DNA from: Bacteroidota bacterium
GTDB lineage: Bacteria > Bacteroidota > Bacteroidia > 2-12-FULL-35-15
NCBI GenBank assembly: GCA_947447995.1
Contig: CANFLQ010000008.1
Span: 1-52,174 of the forward strand
Length of the DNA: 52,174 nucleotides
Reading direction: 5' to 3'
Shown here one piece after another: positions 52,044 to 52,174 of this stretch. The notes beneath the pieces were generated by a model that worked only from the letters and a program-made list of their open reading frames with translations, made no database searches and had not been told where the DNA came from. Both the position numbers and the translations under genes were made by a program. Numbering within the stretch: the stretch's first letter is position 1; each line of letters begins with the position of its first letter.

Positions 52044-52051
52044 CAAAAGTA
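52044..52051 (-). promoter_or_regulatory. Possible cas9 promoter -7 box beyond the tracrRNA
   Basis: TACTTTTG on the minus strand fits TAnnTTTG about 110 bases upstream of cas9. If used, the cas9 leader would run antisense through the whole tracrRNA gene. No -33 match is clear. Confidence 0.3.
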
Positions 52052-52125
52052 TAAAAATCTTAGACTAATAAAATTTTTTACCTGTTAAATATACTTTTGT
52101 TGTTGTTTTATAGGTGTATTTTTTG

Positions 52126-52164
52126 AAGCGAATAAACAAAAAAATTATTATTGTTTATTCGCTT
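52126..52164. repeat. 14-bp inverted repeat at the right edge
   Basis: AAGCGAATAAACAA at 52126-52139 and its exact reverse complement at 52151-52164 flank an 11-base AT-rich loop. It could be a terminator for a gene to the right or a regulatory palindrome; the window ends too soon to tell. Confidence 0.6.
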
Positions 52165-52174
52165 ATAGTTTTAA

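Noticed and set aside
51754-52068. 104-codon rightward open frame spanning the cas9 5' end and the tracrRNA
   Set aside because: It is antisense to the clear RuvC-I and bridge helix region of cas9 and runs through the tracrRNA; its protein looks like nothing known.
52092-52125. GTTGTTGTTTTA...TTTTTTG at the right edge as another CRISPR repeat
   Set aside because: Shares only the GTTGT start and a TGTAT-TTTG stretch with the repeat; no full-length match and the first half differs.

Overview
The window looks like a chromosomal segment of an AT-rich member of the Bacteroidota, probably a flavobacterium-like or sphingobacterium-like gliding lineage. Four things point there: the order of the fused S10-spc-alpha ribosomal operon without adk, A-rich Shine-Dalgarno-less leaders with TAnnTTTG promoter boxes, the gliding genes gldF and gldG, and a giant secreted protein ending in the CHU_C/type IX secretion sorting domain.

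Layout. 1-18.5 kb: one co-directional translation and secretion operon, fusA-rpsJ-rplC-D-W-B-rpsS-rplV-rpsC-rplP-rpmC-rpsQ-rplN-X-E-rpsN-rpsH-rplF-R-rpsE-rpmD-rplO-secY-map-infA-rpmJ-rpsM-rpsK-rpsD-rpoA-rplQ, closed by a terminator. Its intergenic gaps are unusually rich in different small palindromes. 18.5-27.4 kb: carA, convergent gldF-gldG, two TPR proteins, a DUF2892-OsmC pair behind two FNR/CRP-like sites, and an M3 oligopeptidase. 27.5-40 kb: a 2639-residue adhesin-like protein, asnB, a GMC oxidoreductase and an SDR. 39.9-40.5 kb: a MazEF-type toxin-antitoxin pair.

40.5-52.2 kb: a type II-C CRISPR-Cas locus with cas9, cas1 and cas2 on the minus strand. A tracrRNA is transcribed divergently from cas9, and only one recognisable CRISPR repeat lies downstream of cas2. 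The locus is heavily invaded. A GIY-YIG gene bounded by 33-bp inverted repeats separates cas1 from cas2. An ATPase gene bounded by near-identical 39-bp palindromic repeats sits upstream of cas1. cas1 itself carries an in-frame palindromic insert. Between cas9 and cas1 lie two related nucleotidyltransferase modules, one including a HEPN-MNT pair, each followed by a decayed fragment of the 5' end of cas1.

Most notable is that arrangement: repeated cas1 5' ends behind duplicated nucleotidyltransferase modules suggest serial duplication or recombination at the cas1 start and a physical coupling of toxin-antitoxin-like genes to the CRISPR operon. All assignments are by reading motifs; no database search was run.
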